A stretch of DNA of 64,000 nucleotides from Methylocystis sp. SC2 (GTDB lineage: Bacteria > Pseudomonadota > Alphaproteobacteria > Rhizobiales > Beijerinckiaceae): the NCBI RefSeq assembly GCF_000304315.1, contig NC_018485.1, positions 3,194,501 through 3,258,500 on the forward strand, given 5' to 3'. The position numbers were made by a program, and so were the translations under genes. Of this stretch, positions 18,271-27,676 are shown piece by piece (the stretch's first letter is position 1; the number at the start of each line of letters is the position of its first letter). The notes beneath the pieces are model-generated. The model was not told where the DNA came from. It searched no databases and saw nothing but the letters and a program-made list of their open reading frames with translations.

Positions 18271-19547
18271 TGCGCACGACCGCTTGCGCGTGCGGAGAGT
18301 TCGCGCAGGACGGCCTCGAAGGTCAGCGATCTGAAGCGCGGCGCGCCGTCGGCGCCGCCGTTTTCGATGAGATCGAACCCTTCGGCGCAGGCGAGCAGCG
18401 TGATTGGCGAGGCGCTCTGCCGCGCGCAGCCTTTCGCGCAGCCGGAAAGATGAAGGCCGACGCCGTCAGCGCCGCCGATCATCTGCGCAAGCGGCGCGAG
18501 ATCCATCACATGCGCGCGCGTCTCGGCGACCGCCTGCGGACATTCCGGCGCGCCGGGACAGGCGATGACGGCAAGGCGCTTGTCGTCGGCCGACGTGATA
18601 AGGTCGTGGTCTTGCGCGCGCGAGACGACGCGTCGCGCATTGTCTTCATCGGGCGTGACGATCAGCAAGGCGCGCCACGGCGTGAGGCGCAGTTCGCCGG
18701 TTCCCTCGCCTTCTGCAAAATCGGCGACCGCCGCGAGTTCCTCTGCGCGCCAGCGGCCGAAGGGCGCGCCAACGCCCGCGAAAGCGACGGCGCCGCGACG
18801 TTGCGCGCCAAAGATATGCGCCCATCGCGCAGGCGCGCGCGCTTCCCTGGAGACGCGCATGACGAGTCCGGCCGCGCGTGGCAGCGCGTCGGCGCCGAGC
18901 GCTTCGACCAGCGTGCGCACGCGCCTGAAGCTATTTGCATGACGATCGCGCAGCTCTATGAAGGCGCGCGCAAGGCGCAACGCTACGTCGAGCGCGTCAT
19001 TGACGGCGGCGAAGACGGCGCGATCGGGGACATCGGCGATATGAATCGCGACCGCGCCGTTTGCAATCGCTTCGATCCGAATGTCGGCCTCGACGTCGGC
19101 AAGCGACAGCGCGCCGCCATCATCGAGAAGAAACAGAAATTTCGGCGGCAGCGCGCGCATCGCTGCGTCGCGCTGCAATTCCGCAGCAAGCTCCACGGCC
19201 ATGGCGTTGGCGTCGAAAGCGCCGGCCGCGAGTCCGGCGAGCGGCGACGCGATGACATTCGTCACGCGTTCGGCGTCGGCGCTCGGCGCGAGCATGCCGA
19301 TCGCATCGAGCCGGCGCAGCGCTTCGGCGATCGTCGCCTCGCTGATCCCGCGCAGCTGGAGCTGAGCGCGCTGCGACAGATCGATCAGCCCATTGCCGCA
19401 GCCGTCCGCAATTCTCGCGATCTCGCGCGCCTGCGCCGCGCTCATGCGAGAGCCGACCGCCTTGGCGCGGATCAGCAGGCCGTCGCCGCTCGGCATCGGC
19501 GCGAAGGCTCCGGGACACCAGCCCTTGATCTCAGGCCTCGGCTGCAA
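18267..19547 (-). CDS. cobG: Precorrin-3B synthase (oxygen-dependent)
   Basis: Sulfite/nitrite-reductase-like mono-oxygenase that hydroxylates precorrin-3A at C20 and forms the gamma-lactone, using O2. 426 residues. The Fe-S cluster cysteines are in CPGAPECPQA and SGCAKGCARQ near residues 325-375. Its presence identifies the aerobic corrin route and implies an aerobic or microaerobic lifestyle. It overlaps cobN by 17 bases upstream and cobH by 4 downstream. Confidence 0.93.
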   Translation of the reverse strand: MQPRPEIKGWCPGAFAPMPSGDGLLIRAKAVGSRMSAAQAREIARIADGCGNGLIDLSQRAQLQLRGISEATIAEALRRLDAIGMLAPSADAERVTNVIASPLAGLAAGAFDANAMAVELAAELQRDAAMRALPPKFLFLLDDGGALSLADVEADIRIEAIANGAVAIHIADVPDRAVFAAVNDALDVALRLARAFIELRDRHANSFRRVRTLVEALGADALPRAAGLVMRVSREARAPARWAHIFGAQRRGAVAFAGVGAPFGRWRAEELAAVADFAEGEGTGELRLTPWRALLIVTPDEDNARRVVSRAQDHDLITSADDKRLAVIACPGAPECPQAVAETRAHVMDLAPLAQMIGGADGVGLHLSGCAKGCARQSASPITLLACAEGFDLIENGGADGAPRFRSLTFEAVLRELSARASGRAQ

Positions 19548-22500
19548 GACGCCCTCCCTCTTGGCGTTCGATATCGCTCAAGGCGCCGCGCACGCTGTTG
19601 CGTTGCGTATTCCACAAGCCGCGCGCAAGCGCTTCGCTAAAAACGCGCGCAAGCCCCTCCAGCGCGCGGGGATTTTCAGCGGCGAGAAAATCGCGCGTGG
19701 CATCATCGCCCAAGGTCGCGTCAAAAGCGAGATCAAATTGCGCGTCTGTGACAAGACCGCTTGTCGCGGCGAAAGCATAGAGATTATCGATCGTCTCGGC
19801 GATCTCGCCGGCGCCGCGATGGCCGTGACGCATCTGCCCTCGCAGCCATCGCGGATTGGCGAGCCGCATGCGCAGGACGCGCGCGATTTCGTCCTTCAGC
19901 GCGCGCGGCCGCAACCGTTCCGGCCGCGTCGCATCGATATGCACCAAATCGGCGTCGCCGCCAAGCATGGCGTTCGCGGCGGCGAAACCGCCCTCATAAT
20001 CGGCGAAGGCGGGTCCGATCAGAACGTCGACGTCGGCCATGTCTTGCACATGGACATGCGCATCGGCGTCAGCGACGCGGGCGCTGAACGCCGCGACGGC
20101 CTCTTTGCTTTCGCCCGCGCGGTCAAAGGCGTGACCGGCGGCGCAAAGATAGGCGCGCGCAAGATCGTCGCGGTTCGACCATCGCCCGCGCGCCACGCGA
20201 TCGCTGACGCCAATTCCGTAAGTTCCGTCAGCGGCGCCGAAGACGCGGCGCAGATCGTCGGCGGCTTTCAGCGGATTGACCTCGGCGCCTTCATCGAGCC
20301 AGGCGACGGCGCGAACCGCGTCGTCGAACAGCGCAATGAGATTTCCGAACATGTCGCGGAACAGACCCGAGACCTGCAGCGTCACGTCGACGCGCGGAAA
20401 GTCGAGCCGCGCCTGCGGCAGAATTTCGAAGCCGACGACGCGCGCGCTTGCCATATCCCAGCGCGGCGCGACGCCGAGAAGCGCGAGCGCTTGCGCAAAA
20501 TCCTCGCCGCCGGTGCGGATCGTCGCGCTGCCCCACAGGTCGAGCATGATGCGGCGCGGGAATTCGCCATGCAGTTGCGCGTGGCGCGTCATCACCTCGG
20601 CGGCGGCGCGGCGGCCGATGTCATAGGCGGTTTGTGTGGGCGCATGGCGCGGATCGATGCAATAGAGATTGCGGCCCGTCGGCAGAACGTCGGCGCGTCC
20701 GCGCGACGGCGCGCCGGCCGGACCGGGCGCGACGAAGCGGCCCGCAAGCGCGGCGATCAGCGCCTTGCGTTCGGCGCGCGCGCAGGCGTCGCGCGCGGGA
20801 TCGCTGTCGGAACGACCAAAAACATGTAGCCCGTCGCCGATCCGCATGTCCTTCAGGTCGCACATCCAGGCGTCGAGCCGCGTCAATGTCTCGGGGATGT
20901 CCATCCCGTGCGAGACGCCGCATTCCGCGGCAAGACCGCTGCGCTCGGATTCGTCGATGATCGCGCCGGCGATGAGTTTCGCGCGGCGCGCGTCGAGCGC
21001 GCTCGCCGTCGCATATTCGTCGAGCAGCGTTTCGACTTTCGCGGCGGCGTCGAAGAGTTCGGCGTCAACGAGCGGCGGGGTCAGATGGCCGATCGTCACG
21101 GCGCATGTGCGGCGCTTCGCCTGCGCCGCTTCGCCGGGATCATTGACGATGAAAGGATAGATGAGCGGCGTCGGGCCGAGCACGGCTTCCGGCGCGCAGG
21201 CCTCGGACAGCATGACCGATTTGCCGGGAAGCCATTCGAGCGTGCCATGCGCGCCAAGATGAATGAGCGCGTCGATCTTCCGCGCATGCCGCAGCCAGAG
21301 ATAGAAGGCGACATAGGCGTGGCGCGGCGGGCGCTGCACGTCATGATAGGTCTCGTAACGCTCAGCGCGCGCGCCGCGATCGGGCTGCAGCGCGACGACG
21401 AGCTTGCCGGCTTCCAGACAAGGGAGGCGGAAGACGTCGTCGCGCGCCGCCGGATCGTCCTGCGGCGCGCCCCATGCGTCATTGACGCTCGCGACGAAGT
21501 CGGGGGGAAGCGCGGCGAGCCAAGTTTGGTAATCGCGGATTGGAATATCGATGACGCGCGCGGCGTCTTCGAGCGCGCGGATTACTCTCAAGAGTAAGGG
21601 TGAGACTATGCCGACGTCGTATCCCTCTTCGGCCAGTGAAAAGACGATCTCCTGCGCGCTCGCTTCCGCGTCGAGGCCGATGGCGTAGCCGCCGCGGCCG
21701 CGTCGCGCCGGATAGTTAGAAAGAATGAGCGCAAGGCTCTTTTCATGGTTCGCCTTGCGTCTCAGACGCGCCCAGTTCAGCGCGAGGTCGGCGACGAAGT
21801 CGATGCGCGAGCGTTCCGGCGCATGGCGGGTTTCGCTGAACTCCGCCGCAAGACGCAGCGGCGCCTCCTCCTTGAAGGAAATCGCGCGCGTGAAGATGCG
21901 CCCGTCGACTTCCGGAAGCACGACATTCATCGCGAGATCGGCGCCGTTCGCGCCGCGCGTTGAGCCTTCCCACGCCTCGCGCAAAGAAGTTGCAAGAGCG
22001 ACTTGCAGCACCGGCGCGTCCGCGCGATCGAGCACGCTTCCCGCGTCGCGCCGCGCCGAAAAAGCGGTGGCGTTGAGGATCACATCTGGCGCGAACGTCT
22101 CAAGCGCGCGCGATACGAAAGCTTCGCTCTCCGGCTCTTTCAGGCTCGCGACATAGATCGTCTCGACCGCGAAGCCGCGCTCGGCCAGCGCCTCGGCGAG
22201 CACAATGATCGGCGCGACGTCGTCGGCAAGGAACATGGCGCGATAGAAGACGATGGTCGCGCGCAATTCGCCGCCGGCGCGGCATGCCGCGTCGAAACGC
22301 CCAGCGTTGGCGATGGGAAGGCTTTCCCGCCACGGCGCCGGACGCCCGACGAGAGTCGATGCGTAACCGAGAAACGAACGCAGATTGTCGGGACCGCCGT
22401 CCTGAAAGAAGCGCCAAATTCGATTGAGCGTCTCCATATCGAGCGTCGACGCCTGCTGCAGACGCGCGTCGTCATGGGCGTCGCCGGGCGTGATCGCGAG

Positions 22501-22830
22501 GGCGATTCCCTTCGCGCGCGCTAGCGCCTCGAGCTGCTCGACGCCATAGGGCCAATAGTCTTTGCCGCCGAGCAGCCGCACGACGATCAGCCGCGCATGT
22601 CGCGCCACAGAGTCGAGATAAAGATCGACGGAGTAGGGATGCTTCAGCTGCGCCAGCGATGCGCAGCGAAAGCTCGGGAGGCGCGCGCCGCTTTGCTCAT
22701 AAAGCCGCGCCAGCAGCCGCAGCTCCGAATCCGAAAAGGACAGAAACACGATCTCGGCGGGAGATTGTCCAAGATCGATGGCGGCGCCGGCGTCATCGAG
22801 ACTATGGAGATCGCGCGGGAGGAGATGCAT
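19531..22830 (-). CDS. cobN: Cobaltochelatase large subunit CobN
   Basis: Large subunit of the ATP-dependent cobaltochelatase that inserts Co2+ into hydrogenobyrinic acid a,c-diamide. The protein has 1099 residues, at the short end of the CobN/ChlH family. Family motifs include FLRPRDLHSLD-like LLPRDLHSLDD at the start and HLGAHGTLEWLPGKSVML at about residues 525-543. The AAA+ partners CobS and CobT are not in this window. It lies six bases after cobW. Confidence 0.94.
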   Translation of the reverse strand: MHLLPRDLHSLDDAGAAIDLGQSPAEIVFLSFSDSELRLLARLYEQSGARLPSFRCASLAQLKHPYSVDLYLDSVARHARLIVVRLLGGKDYWPYGVEQLEALARAKGIALAITPGDAHDDARLQQASTLDMETLNRIWRFFQDGGPDNLRSFLGYASTLVGRPAPWRESLPIANAGRFDAACRAGGELRATIVFYRAMFLADDVAPIIVLAEALAERGFAVETIYVASLKEPESEAFVSRALETFAPDVILNATAFSARRDAGSVLDRADAPVLQVALATSLREAWEGSTRGANGADLAMNVVLPEVDGRIFTRAISFKEEAPLRLAAEFSETRHAPERSRIDFVADLALNWARLRRKANHEKSLALILSNYPARRGRGGYAIGLDAEASAQEIVFSLAEEGYDVGIVSPLLLRVIRALEDAARVIDIPIRDYQTWLAALPPDFVASVNDAWGAPQDDPAARDDVFRLPCLEAGKLVVALQPDRGARAERYETYHDVQRPPRHAYVAFYLWLRHARKIDALIHLGAHGTLEWLPGKSVMLSEACAPEAVLGPTPLIYPFIVNDPGEAAQAKRRTCAVTIGHLTPPLVDAELFDAAAKVETLLDEYATASALDARRAKLIAGAIIDESERSGLAAECGVSHGMDIPETLTRLDAWMCDLKDMRIGDGLHVFGRSDSDPARDACARAERKALIAALAGRFVAPGPAGAPSRGRADVLPTGRNLYCIDPRHAPTQTAYDIGRRAAAEVMTRHAQLHGEFPRRIMLDLWGSATIRTGGEDFAQALALLGVAPRWDMASARVVGFEILPQARLDFPRVDVTLQVSGLFRDMFGNLIALFDDAVRAVAWLDEGAEVNPLKAADDLRRVFGAADGTYGIGVSDRVARGRWSNRDDLARAYLCAAGHAFDRAGESKEAVAAFSARVADADAHVHVQDMADVDVLIGPAFADYEGGFAAANAMLGGDADLVHIDATRPERLRPRALKDEIARVLRMRLANPRWLRGQMRHGHRGAGEIAETIDNLYAFAATSGLVTDAQFDLAFDATLGDDATRDFLAAENPRALEGLARVFSEALARGLWNTQRNSVRGALSDIERQEGGRLAAEA

Positions 22831-22836
22831 GGCGTA

Positions 22837-23868
22837 TCACGGCTGCGCCAGCGTCGCGATGACGGCGTCGCGATTGAGGCCTTTCTCGCCGATGATCACG
22901 ACGCGACTCATGCGCTGCTCATCGGGCTTCCACGCCCGATCGAAATGATGTTCGATGCGCGCGCCGACGCCTTGCACGAGCAGGCGCATCGGCTTGCCGA
23001 CGACCTCGACGAACCCCTTGATGCGCAGCACGTCATGCGCGCGCGCCGCTTCGGCGAGTCGCGCAACCAGCGCCGCCGGATCGGCGATCGCCGAGAGAGA
23101 GACGACGAAACTGTCGAAGTCGTCGTGATCATGTTCGGGCTCGGCGTCATGATGCGACGGACGGGTTGCGAGATCGTCCTCCGCCGCCGCCGACAGGCCG
23201 AGCAGCACAAGCGGATCGACTCGCCCGCCGCTGGCGCGCACGATCTTCGCGGCTTGACGCGCGCCTTGCGTCAGACGATTGGCGACCGCGCGTTCTTCGT
23301 CGGCGACCAGCAGATCGGTCTTGTTGAGGATGATGAGATCGGCGCAGGCGAGCTGATCGTCGAACACTTCTTCAAGCGGATTGTCGTGATCGATCGTCTG
23401 CGTGTCTTCGCGCTCCTTGGCGATCGCGTCGAGATCGTCGGCGAAACGCCCTTCCGCCACCGCCTTGCCGTCGATGACGGCGATGACGCCGTCGACGGTC
23501 AGCTTAGAGCGGATCGCCGGCCAGTCGAAGGCCTTCACCAGCGGCTTGGGCAGCGCCAGTCCCGAGGTTTCGATGATGATGTGATCGGGACGCTTCTCAT
23601 GCGCGAGCAGCGCCTCGATCGCCGGGATGAAATCGTCCGCGACGGTGCAGCACAGACAGCCGTTCGCGAGTTCGACGATGTTTTCTTCCGGGCAGTTCTC
23701 GACGCCGCAGGCGCGCAGGATTTCGCCGTCGACGCCGACGTCGCCGAATTCATTGATGACGAGCGCCAGACGTCGGCCCTTGGCGTTTTCGAGAACGTGA
23801 CGAATGAGCGTCGTCTTCCCCGCGCCAAGGAAGCCGGTGACGATCGTTGCAGGGATTTTGGCGCTCAT
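22837..23868 (-). CDS. cobW: CobW-type metal-chaperone GTPase
   Basis: G3E-family GTPase thought to deliver cobalt for B12 synthesis. 343 residues: P-loop GFLGAGKTTLIRHVL at about 13-27, metal-binding GCLCC at about 70-74, and NKTDL G4 motif near residue 182. A His/Asp-rich insert (HHDAEPEHDHDDFD, about residue 238) precedes the C-terminal CobW domain and is a likely metal-binding stretch. Its place next to cobN and cbtA supports the cobalt assignment over the zinc and nitrile-hydratase branches of the family. Confidence 0.92.
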   Translation of the reverse strand: MSAKIPATIVTGFLGAGKTTLIRHVLENAKGRRLALVINEFGDVGVDGEILRACGVENCPEENIVELANGCLCCTVADDFIPAIEALLAHEKRPDHIIIETSGLALPKPLVKAFDWPAIRSKLTVDGVIAVIDGKAVAEGRFADDLDAIAKEREDTQTIDHDNPLEEVFDDQLACADLIILNKTDLLVADEERAVANRLTQGARQAAKIVRASGGRVDPLVLLGLSAAAEDDLATRPSHHDAEPEHDHDDFDSFVVSLSAIADPAALVARLAEAARAHDVLRIKGFVEVVGKPMRLLVQGVGARIEHHFDRAWKPDEQRMSRVVIIGEKGLNRDAVIATLAQP

Positions 23869-24527
23869 GAGGATTCCTGTTGACGCGACTGAAGTCGCCA
23901 GACGAGGCCGGCGAGCGCGCCGGCGAGCGCCCAGCTGATCGCCTGAACGGCGAGCGAGGCGGCGGCGAAGCGCGCGGCGAGTTCGGCGGGCGCGGTGCTT
24001 TCGGGCGTCGCGGGCTGCGGCGCGAAGAAATGCGGCAGGGCGATCAGCGCGACGCCGGCGATCTTCGCCGCCGTCGAGTCAAGCCGCAACAAGGCAAACA
24101 GTCCGGCCCCGGTGGACAGCGCGGTCGCAAGCCACCAGATTTGACGCGCGGCGAGGTCGGTTTCCGCCATGCCGGGAAGCTGCGGCGCGAGGCCGAGACT
24201 CGTCGCGAGCCCGGTCGCGGCGAAGGCGCAGGCGCCCCACAACGCGGCGCGGCGCGGCGCGATGGCGTCGCCGGAGAGAAGCATCGCGGCGAGCAATATC
24301 AGCGCATAGCCGATCGAGACGGCGATCGTCGCCACGCTGGTCGCCGCCGTGCGGCTCAGGCCGGAAAGCGCTGCGCCCGCCTCGGCGCCGTCATGCGCAT
24401 GCTGCGCCGCCTCATAGACCTCGGCGGCGAGGATGAGCGGCGTCGTGGTGAAGTGCTGCAGGGCCGCGACCGCAAGCCCGGCGACAAGGCCGGCGATGAG
24501 GCCGGTCGTCAAAACGCGCGCGATCAA
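23865..24527 (-). CDS. cbtA: Predicted cobalt transporter subunit CbtA
   Basis: 220-residue membrane protein with about five to six hydrophobic helices, starting at VLTTGLIAGLVAGLAVAAL. The family is found almost only with B12 riboswitches and CbtB and was proposed from comparative genomics to import cobalt; direct biochemical proof is limited. LQHFTTTPLILAAEVYE and LPGMAETDLAARQIWW match conserved family regions. It overlaps cobW by 4 bases. Confidence 0.88.
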   Translation of the reverse strand: MIARVLTTGLIAGLVAGLAVAALQHFTTTPLILAAEVYEAAQHAHDGAEAGAALSGLSRTAATSVATIAVSIGYALILLAAMLLSGDAIAPRRAALWGACAFAATGLATSLGLAPQLPGMAETDLAARQIWWLATALSTGAGLFALLRLDSTAAKIAGVALIALPHFFAPQPATPESTAPAELAARFAAASLAVQAISWALAGALAGLVWRLQSRQQESS

Positions 24528-24539
24528 GCGCGTTGCGGC

Positions 24540-24725
24540 CTAGTGACAGGGAAAGGAGAGCGCGTGGCGCGTATCATGCGCCGCGTCATGCACGCTTTCC
24601 GGATAGGCGAAGCCCGCGAGCCAAACGAGTCCGAAGCCAAGCGTGAGCGCGACGGCGGCGGCCTTCAGCGCCTCGAGTCTCGAAGAGGGGAGGGCGGCGG
24701 CGTTGGCGGATGATTTGACGTTCAT
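24540..24725 (-). CDS. cbtB: Predicted cobalt transporter subunit CbtB
   Basis: 61-residue protein with one transmembrane helix (about residues 20-42) and the CbtB signature at the C-terminus, HDAAHDTRHALSFPCH, a histidine cluster likely to bind cobalt. First gene of the B12 operon. GGGAG lies about ten bases before the ATG, and a GC-rich inverted pair (GCCGCC...GGCGGC-like) immediately upstream could mask it as part of the riboswitch expression platform. Confidence 0.9.
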   Translation of the reverse strand: MNVKSSANAAALPSSRLEALKAAAVALTLGFGLVWLAGFAYPESVHDAAHDTRHALSFPCH

Positions 24726-24784
24726 ATCGGTCTCCCTGCCGCCCCACCGGCGGCGATGCGATGCGCGCGGCGATCCAAAACAAT

Positions 24785-24965
24785 CGCCCTGACGGCAGGT
24801 CTCCTGGCTTCCGGCTCGTCGGACCGCGCCGCCTTCCCAAGCGTTAAGGCTCAGTGGCGGATGGCGCGGGCCTCGCCGGCTACAGTTGCGGGGGCAGCCG
24901 CGGATACGGACACAAGTCCGCGCCGCGTTCCCTTTTCACTTCTTGCGAAGGACCGTCCCGAGTAG
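24785..24965 (-). promoter_or_regulatory. Cobalamin riboswitch
   Basis: On the minus strand, in order: AAAAGGGAA (near 24930-24938), GCTGCCCCCGCAACTGTA (near 24880-24898), GCCACTGAG (near 24851-24859) and the B12 box AAGCCAGGAGACCTGCC (24794-24810). These are the conserved core elements of the adenosylcobalamin riboswitch. It lies 70 bases before cbtB and should repress the whole operon when adenosylcobalamin is abundant. The outer limits given are approximate. Confidence 0.95.
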
Positions 24966-25019
24966 TCATATGCGCGGCTCACGCTTCCGTCAAACGGGGT
25001 GAGTCTCAAGCGAGCTCTC

Positions 25020-25598
25020 CTAGTGACTTAGCGTTATGAAATGTTGGTACGCTAGACCGGGGCGATCGGTGTAGGTAATCGCGACAAGCGTGGGCTTGCC
25101 CTTTTTGGGGGTAATGCGCCACGCGCGGAAGGTCGTTTTGTAACCTTGGACTTCTTGTGTCGACGCATCTTCCAGACTCGTTTCGCCCTTCAACGCCAGT
25201 CTGTGAATCGCAAGCGACATGTCGAAGATCAAATGGATTGAATTCTCGTCGGCCGCCTGGACGCGAACCCCGCAAATTCCGCGACTCTCATATTCGGCGA
25301 GGAGCTCGGCGCCGTTCGGAGAGATGATTGCATAAGCGACTCCGCCGGGCCGTCCCCCTTGAAGTCTCTGAACCGCGCTCGCCGGGAGCTGTTTGAAGCG
25401 ACCGAAATTCCACGTCGCTGGATCGAACAGTACAACGATCTTGTCCTTGGAGCCGTCTGTTGCGAAACAGACCTTCTGAAATAATTCCAGCGCATCAATC
25501 GCGCGAAGGTCAAGCGATGGGGCTCCGAGCAGCGAGACCGGCACGAACAGTAACAAAACGACACACAGCGTCGCAATAAGCCTTGTCACAAGAAACAT
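25020..25598 (-). CDS. Uncharacterised secreted protein
   Basis: 192 residues with a clear signal peptide (hydrophobic residues about 5-25, ending LLGA). Two cysteines remain in the mature part (near residues 44 and 109), which could form a disulfide. No family motif is recognised. It ends only about 45 bases before the riboswitch of the B12 operon and reads in the same direction, so read-through is possible, but nothing in the protein suggests a role in B12. GC is slightly lower than in the neighbours. Confidence 0.7.
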   Translation of the reverse strand: MFLVTRLIATLCVVLLLFVPVSLLGAPSLDLRAIDALELFQKVCFATDGSKDKIVVLFDPATWNFGRFKQLPASAVQRLQGGRPGGVAYAIISPNGAELLAEYESRGICGVRVQAADENSIHLIFDMSLAIHRLALKGETSLEDASTQEVQGYKTTFRAWRITPKKGKPTLVAITYTDRPGLAYQHFITLSH

Positions 25599-25706
25599 TC
25601 TCCGTGGAAAATACCGGTAACGCCACCGGACAATGGCAATAGGCGCCGATATTGGTCAAGAGTCGCAATCCTGTTACCCGAACGGGATCCGAGAACGGGA
25701 GATTCG

Positions 25707-26336
25707 ATGCCGTCTCACGAGAATGACGAGTCTGATCGCCGTCATCGTCTCAAGATGGAGAAGCGCAAGGCGGTTCAGGACGCCGAGGTCGCTGGCAAGA
25801 CCATCGCTCGCAAAGGCCTGCTGATGGTCCACACCGGCGCCGGCAAGGGCAAGTCGACGGCGGCCTTCGGGCTGGCGCTGCGCGCGCTCGGCCATGGCTG
25901 GAAGATCGGCGTCGTTCAGTTCGGCAAGGGCCAGTGGCGCACCGGCGAGCGCAACATGCTCGAAAAGCTTGGCCGAGAGTTCGGCCAAGTCGCCTGGCAC
26001 ACGCTTGGCGAGGGCTTCACCTGGGAGACGCAGGACCGCGCCCGCGACGAAGCGGCCGCCCGGCGCGCCTGGGAGAAGGCGCGCGAACTCATGGAGGACC
26101 CCGAGGTTCGCCTGCTGGTGCTCGACGAATTGAACATTTCGCTGCGCTATGAGCATTTGCCGCTGGAGGAGGTGCTTAGCGCGCTCGCCGCGCGGCGCGA
26201 CGATCTCAATGTCGTCGTGACCGGACGCAACGCCAAGCCGGAGCTCATCGCCGCAGCCGATCTCGTCACCGAAATGACCCTCGTCAAGCATCATTTCGGC
26301 GCCGGCGTCAAAGCGCAGGAGGGAATCGAATTCTAA
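25707..26336 (+). CDS. cobO: Cob(I)yrinic acid a,c-diamide adenosyltransferase
   Basis: Transfers the adenosyl group of ATP to the cobalt of cob(I)yrinic acid a,c-diamide (CobO/BtuR family). 209 residues with the P-loop HTGAGKGKSTAAFGLALRA at about 32-50, QFGKGQWRTGE near 62 and VLDELNISLRY at about 124-134. It is divergent from the riboswitch-led operon and supplies the step that follows CobN. No riboswitch is seen in front of it. Confidence 0.95.
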   Translation: MPSHENDESDRRHRLKMEKRKAVQDAEVAGKTIARKGLLMVHTGAGKGKSTAAFGLALRALGHGWKIGVVQFGKGQWRTGERNMLEKLGREFGQVAWHTLGEGFTWETQDRARDEAAARRAWEKARELMEDPEVRLLVLDELNISLRYEHLPLEEVLSALAARRDDLNVVVTGRNAKPELIAAADLVTEMTLVKHHFGAGVKAQEGIEF

Positions 26337-26478
26337 CCTGAAAGCCGCTCCGAGATCCGCCGGCGTATCGCTCTTGGCAGCGGCTCGCGTAGCGAATACG
26401 CTTTGCGGGCAGGCAGTTCCGTGGCGGACGGGAACGCGCGCCAGCGACGCGAGCAGGCATCCCGAGGCGCGTCAGTCC

Positions 26479-26596
26479 TAGAGAGCAGGTTCCGAAAAAG
26501 TTGACAGACTTTTTGGATGAGAACCTGCTCCAACGTTTTGATTTTGAGCGATTCCTTTTCGATCACATGATTCCATGTGATCGGGAAGCGCTCTAG
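26479..26596 (-). repeat. Interspersed palindromic repeat, family A, copy 2 (reversed)
   Basis: Reverse orientation of the unit at 8593-8699: starts TAGAGAGCAGGTTCCGAAAA, includes AAAAAGTTGACAGACTTTTT, then GATCACATG-ATTC-CATGTGATC and ends AAGCGCTCTAG. It fills much of the 296-base gap between cobO and the next gene; the remainder (26337-26478) shows no reading frame worth calling. Confidence 0.85.
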
Positions 26597-26632
26597 GCTG
26601 AACTCTCAACATCATCTGGACCCGAAAGCTCG

Positions 26633-27676
26633 ATGGACGTTTACGGCGCGCTCCGCTTTTCCGCTGCGAAGATCTCCAACGAACTGTTTTCGACGGGATC
26701 GATTTTTTCGGTCTATTCCCTGGCGACGACGTTTGTCATCGCCGTTGGCGCGCTGGCCTATCAGCGCAAGATGCGCCGGGGGCGCGTCAATCCGCGGGCC
26801 ATCGCGCGGGCCGTGTTCGACAAGCGACTCCTGCTCACCAAATCCTTTGCCGCGGACGTCAAGCTCTTCATTCTGAGCGTCGTTCTCATGCCGGTCGTGG
26901 TGGGCGCGCTCGTCATCTCGTCGAACGCCGTCGCGACGCTCGTGAGCGCCGCGCTGCGCGGTTCGTTTGGCGCTTTTGCGCCGGTCTCGTGCTGCGACCT
27001 GTCGATAAAGCTCTTCTCCACCGTCGTGCTCTTTCTGGCCTATGAGATCGGCTATTGGGTCGATCACTATCTCAAGCATCGAATCCCGTTTTTGTGGGAA
27101 CTCCATAAGGTGCATCACACCGCCGAGGCGCTGACCCCGGTGACCAACTTTCGCAATCATCCGATCGACAACATCATTTTCGGCTACATGCTCGCGACGT
27201 TCATTGGCGGCGCGTCAGGCATATTGGCGTGGGTCTTTGGGCGAACCACGGAATCCTTCACGGTCGACGGGAAGAACATCCTTTTCATCTTCTTCCTTTG
27301 GACGATCGGGCATCTTCAACATTCGCAGTTCTGGATTCCCTTTCGCGGCGTTTTGGGACACATCGTCCTGAGCCCCGCGCATCACCAGATCCATCATTCG
27401 ACAGATCCCCAGCACTTCAATCGCAACTTCGGCAGCGTTCTCGCCGTTTGGGACTGGATGTTCGGATCGCTCGAGATGCCTTCGACCAAGAACCCGCGCC
27501 TCAAATATGGCGTCGAGGAAGACGCCGCCGACCCGCATTCGTCGTTCGGATTATTGGCGACCCCGATTTATCGAGCCGCCCTCGCGCTCTGGCGCGCCCT
27601 CGCCGATGCGTGGAATGCAGGAACCGAACGACTGGCGCAGCGCCGTCAAAGGCTAAAGAGCACAGGCGTATTATGA
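26633..27676 (+). CDS. Fatty acid hydroxylase / sterol desaturase superfamily membrane protein
   Basis: 347 residues with about four to five membrane helices and the His-box set of the di-iron membrane oxygenases: HYLKH and HKVHH (about residues 146-165), HLQHS (about 226-230) and HHQIHH (about 252-257). Substrate could be a fatty acyl chain, sterol or carotenoid; nothing nearby decides it. It is translationally coupled by ATGA to the following EamA transporter. An ATG at 26633 gives the N-terminal hydrophobic segment expected of this subfamily. Confidence 0.85.
   Translation: MDVYGALRFSAAKISNELFSTGSIFSVYSLATTFVIAVGALAYQRKMRRGRVNPRAIARAVFDKRLLLTKSFAADVKLFILSVVLMPVVVGALVISSNAVATLVSAALRGSFGAFAPVSCCDLSIKLFSTVVLFLAYEIGYWVDHYLKHRIPFLWELHKVHHTAEALTPVTNFRNHPIDNIIFGYMLATFIGGASGILAWVFGRTTESFTVDGKNILFIFFLWTIGHLQHSQFWIPFRGVLGHIVLSPAHHQIHHSTDPQHFNRNFGSVLAVWDWMFGSLEMPSTKNPRLKYGVEEDAADPHSSFGLLATPIYRAALALWRALADAWNAGTERLAQRRQRLKSTGVL

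Noticed and set aside
18270..23883. Long plus-strand open frames opposite cobG, cobN and cobW
   Set aside because: All are complementary to well-supported cob genes and show His/Arg/Asp-rich shadow composition.
26485..26510. GTTC-CGAAAAA-GTTG, close to an SOS box
   Set aside because: It is part of repeat family A, the last base is wrong, and the same sequence recurs in the other copies beside unrelated genes.
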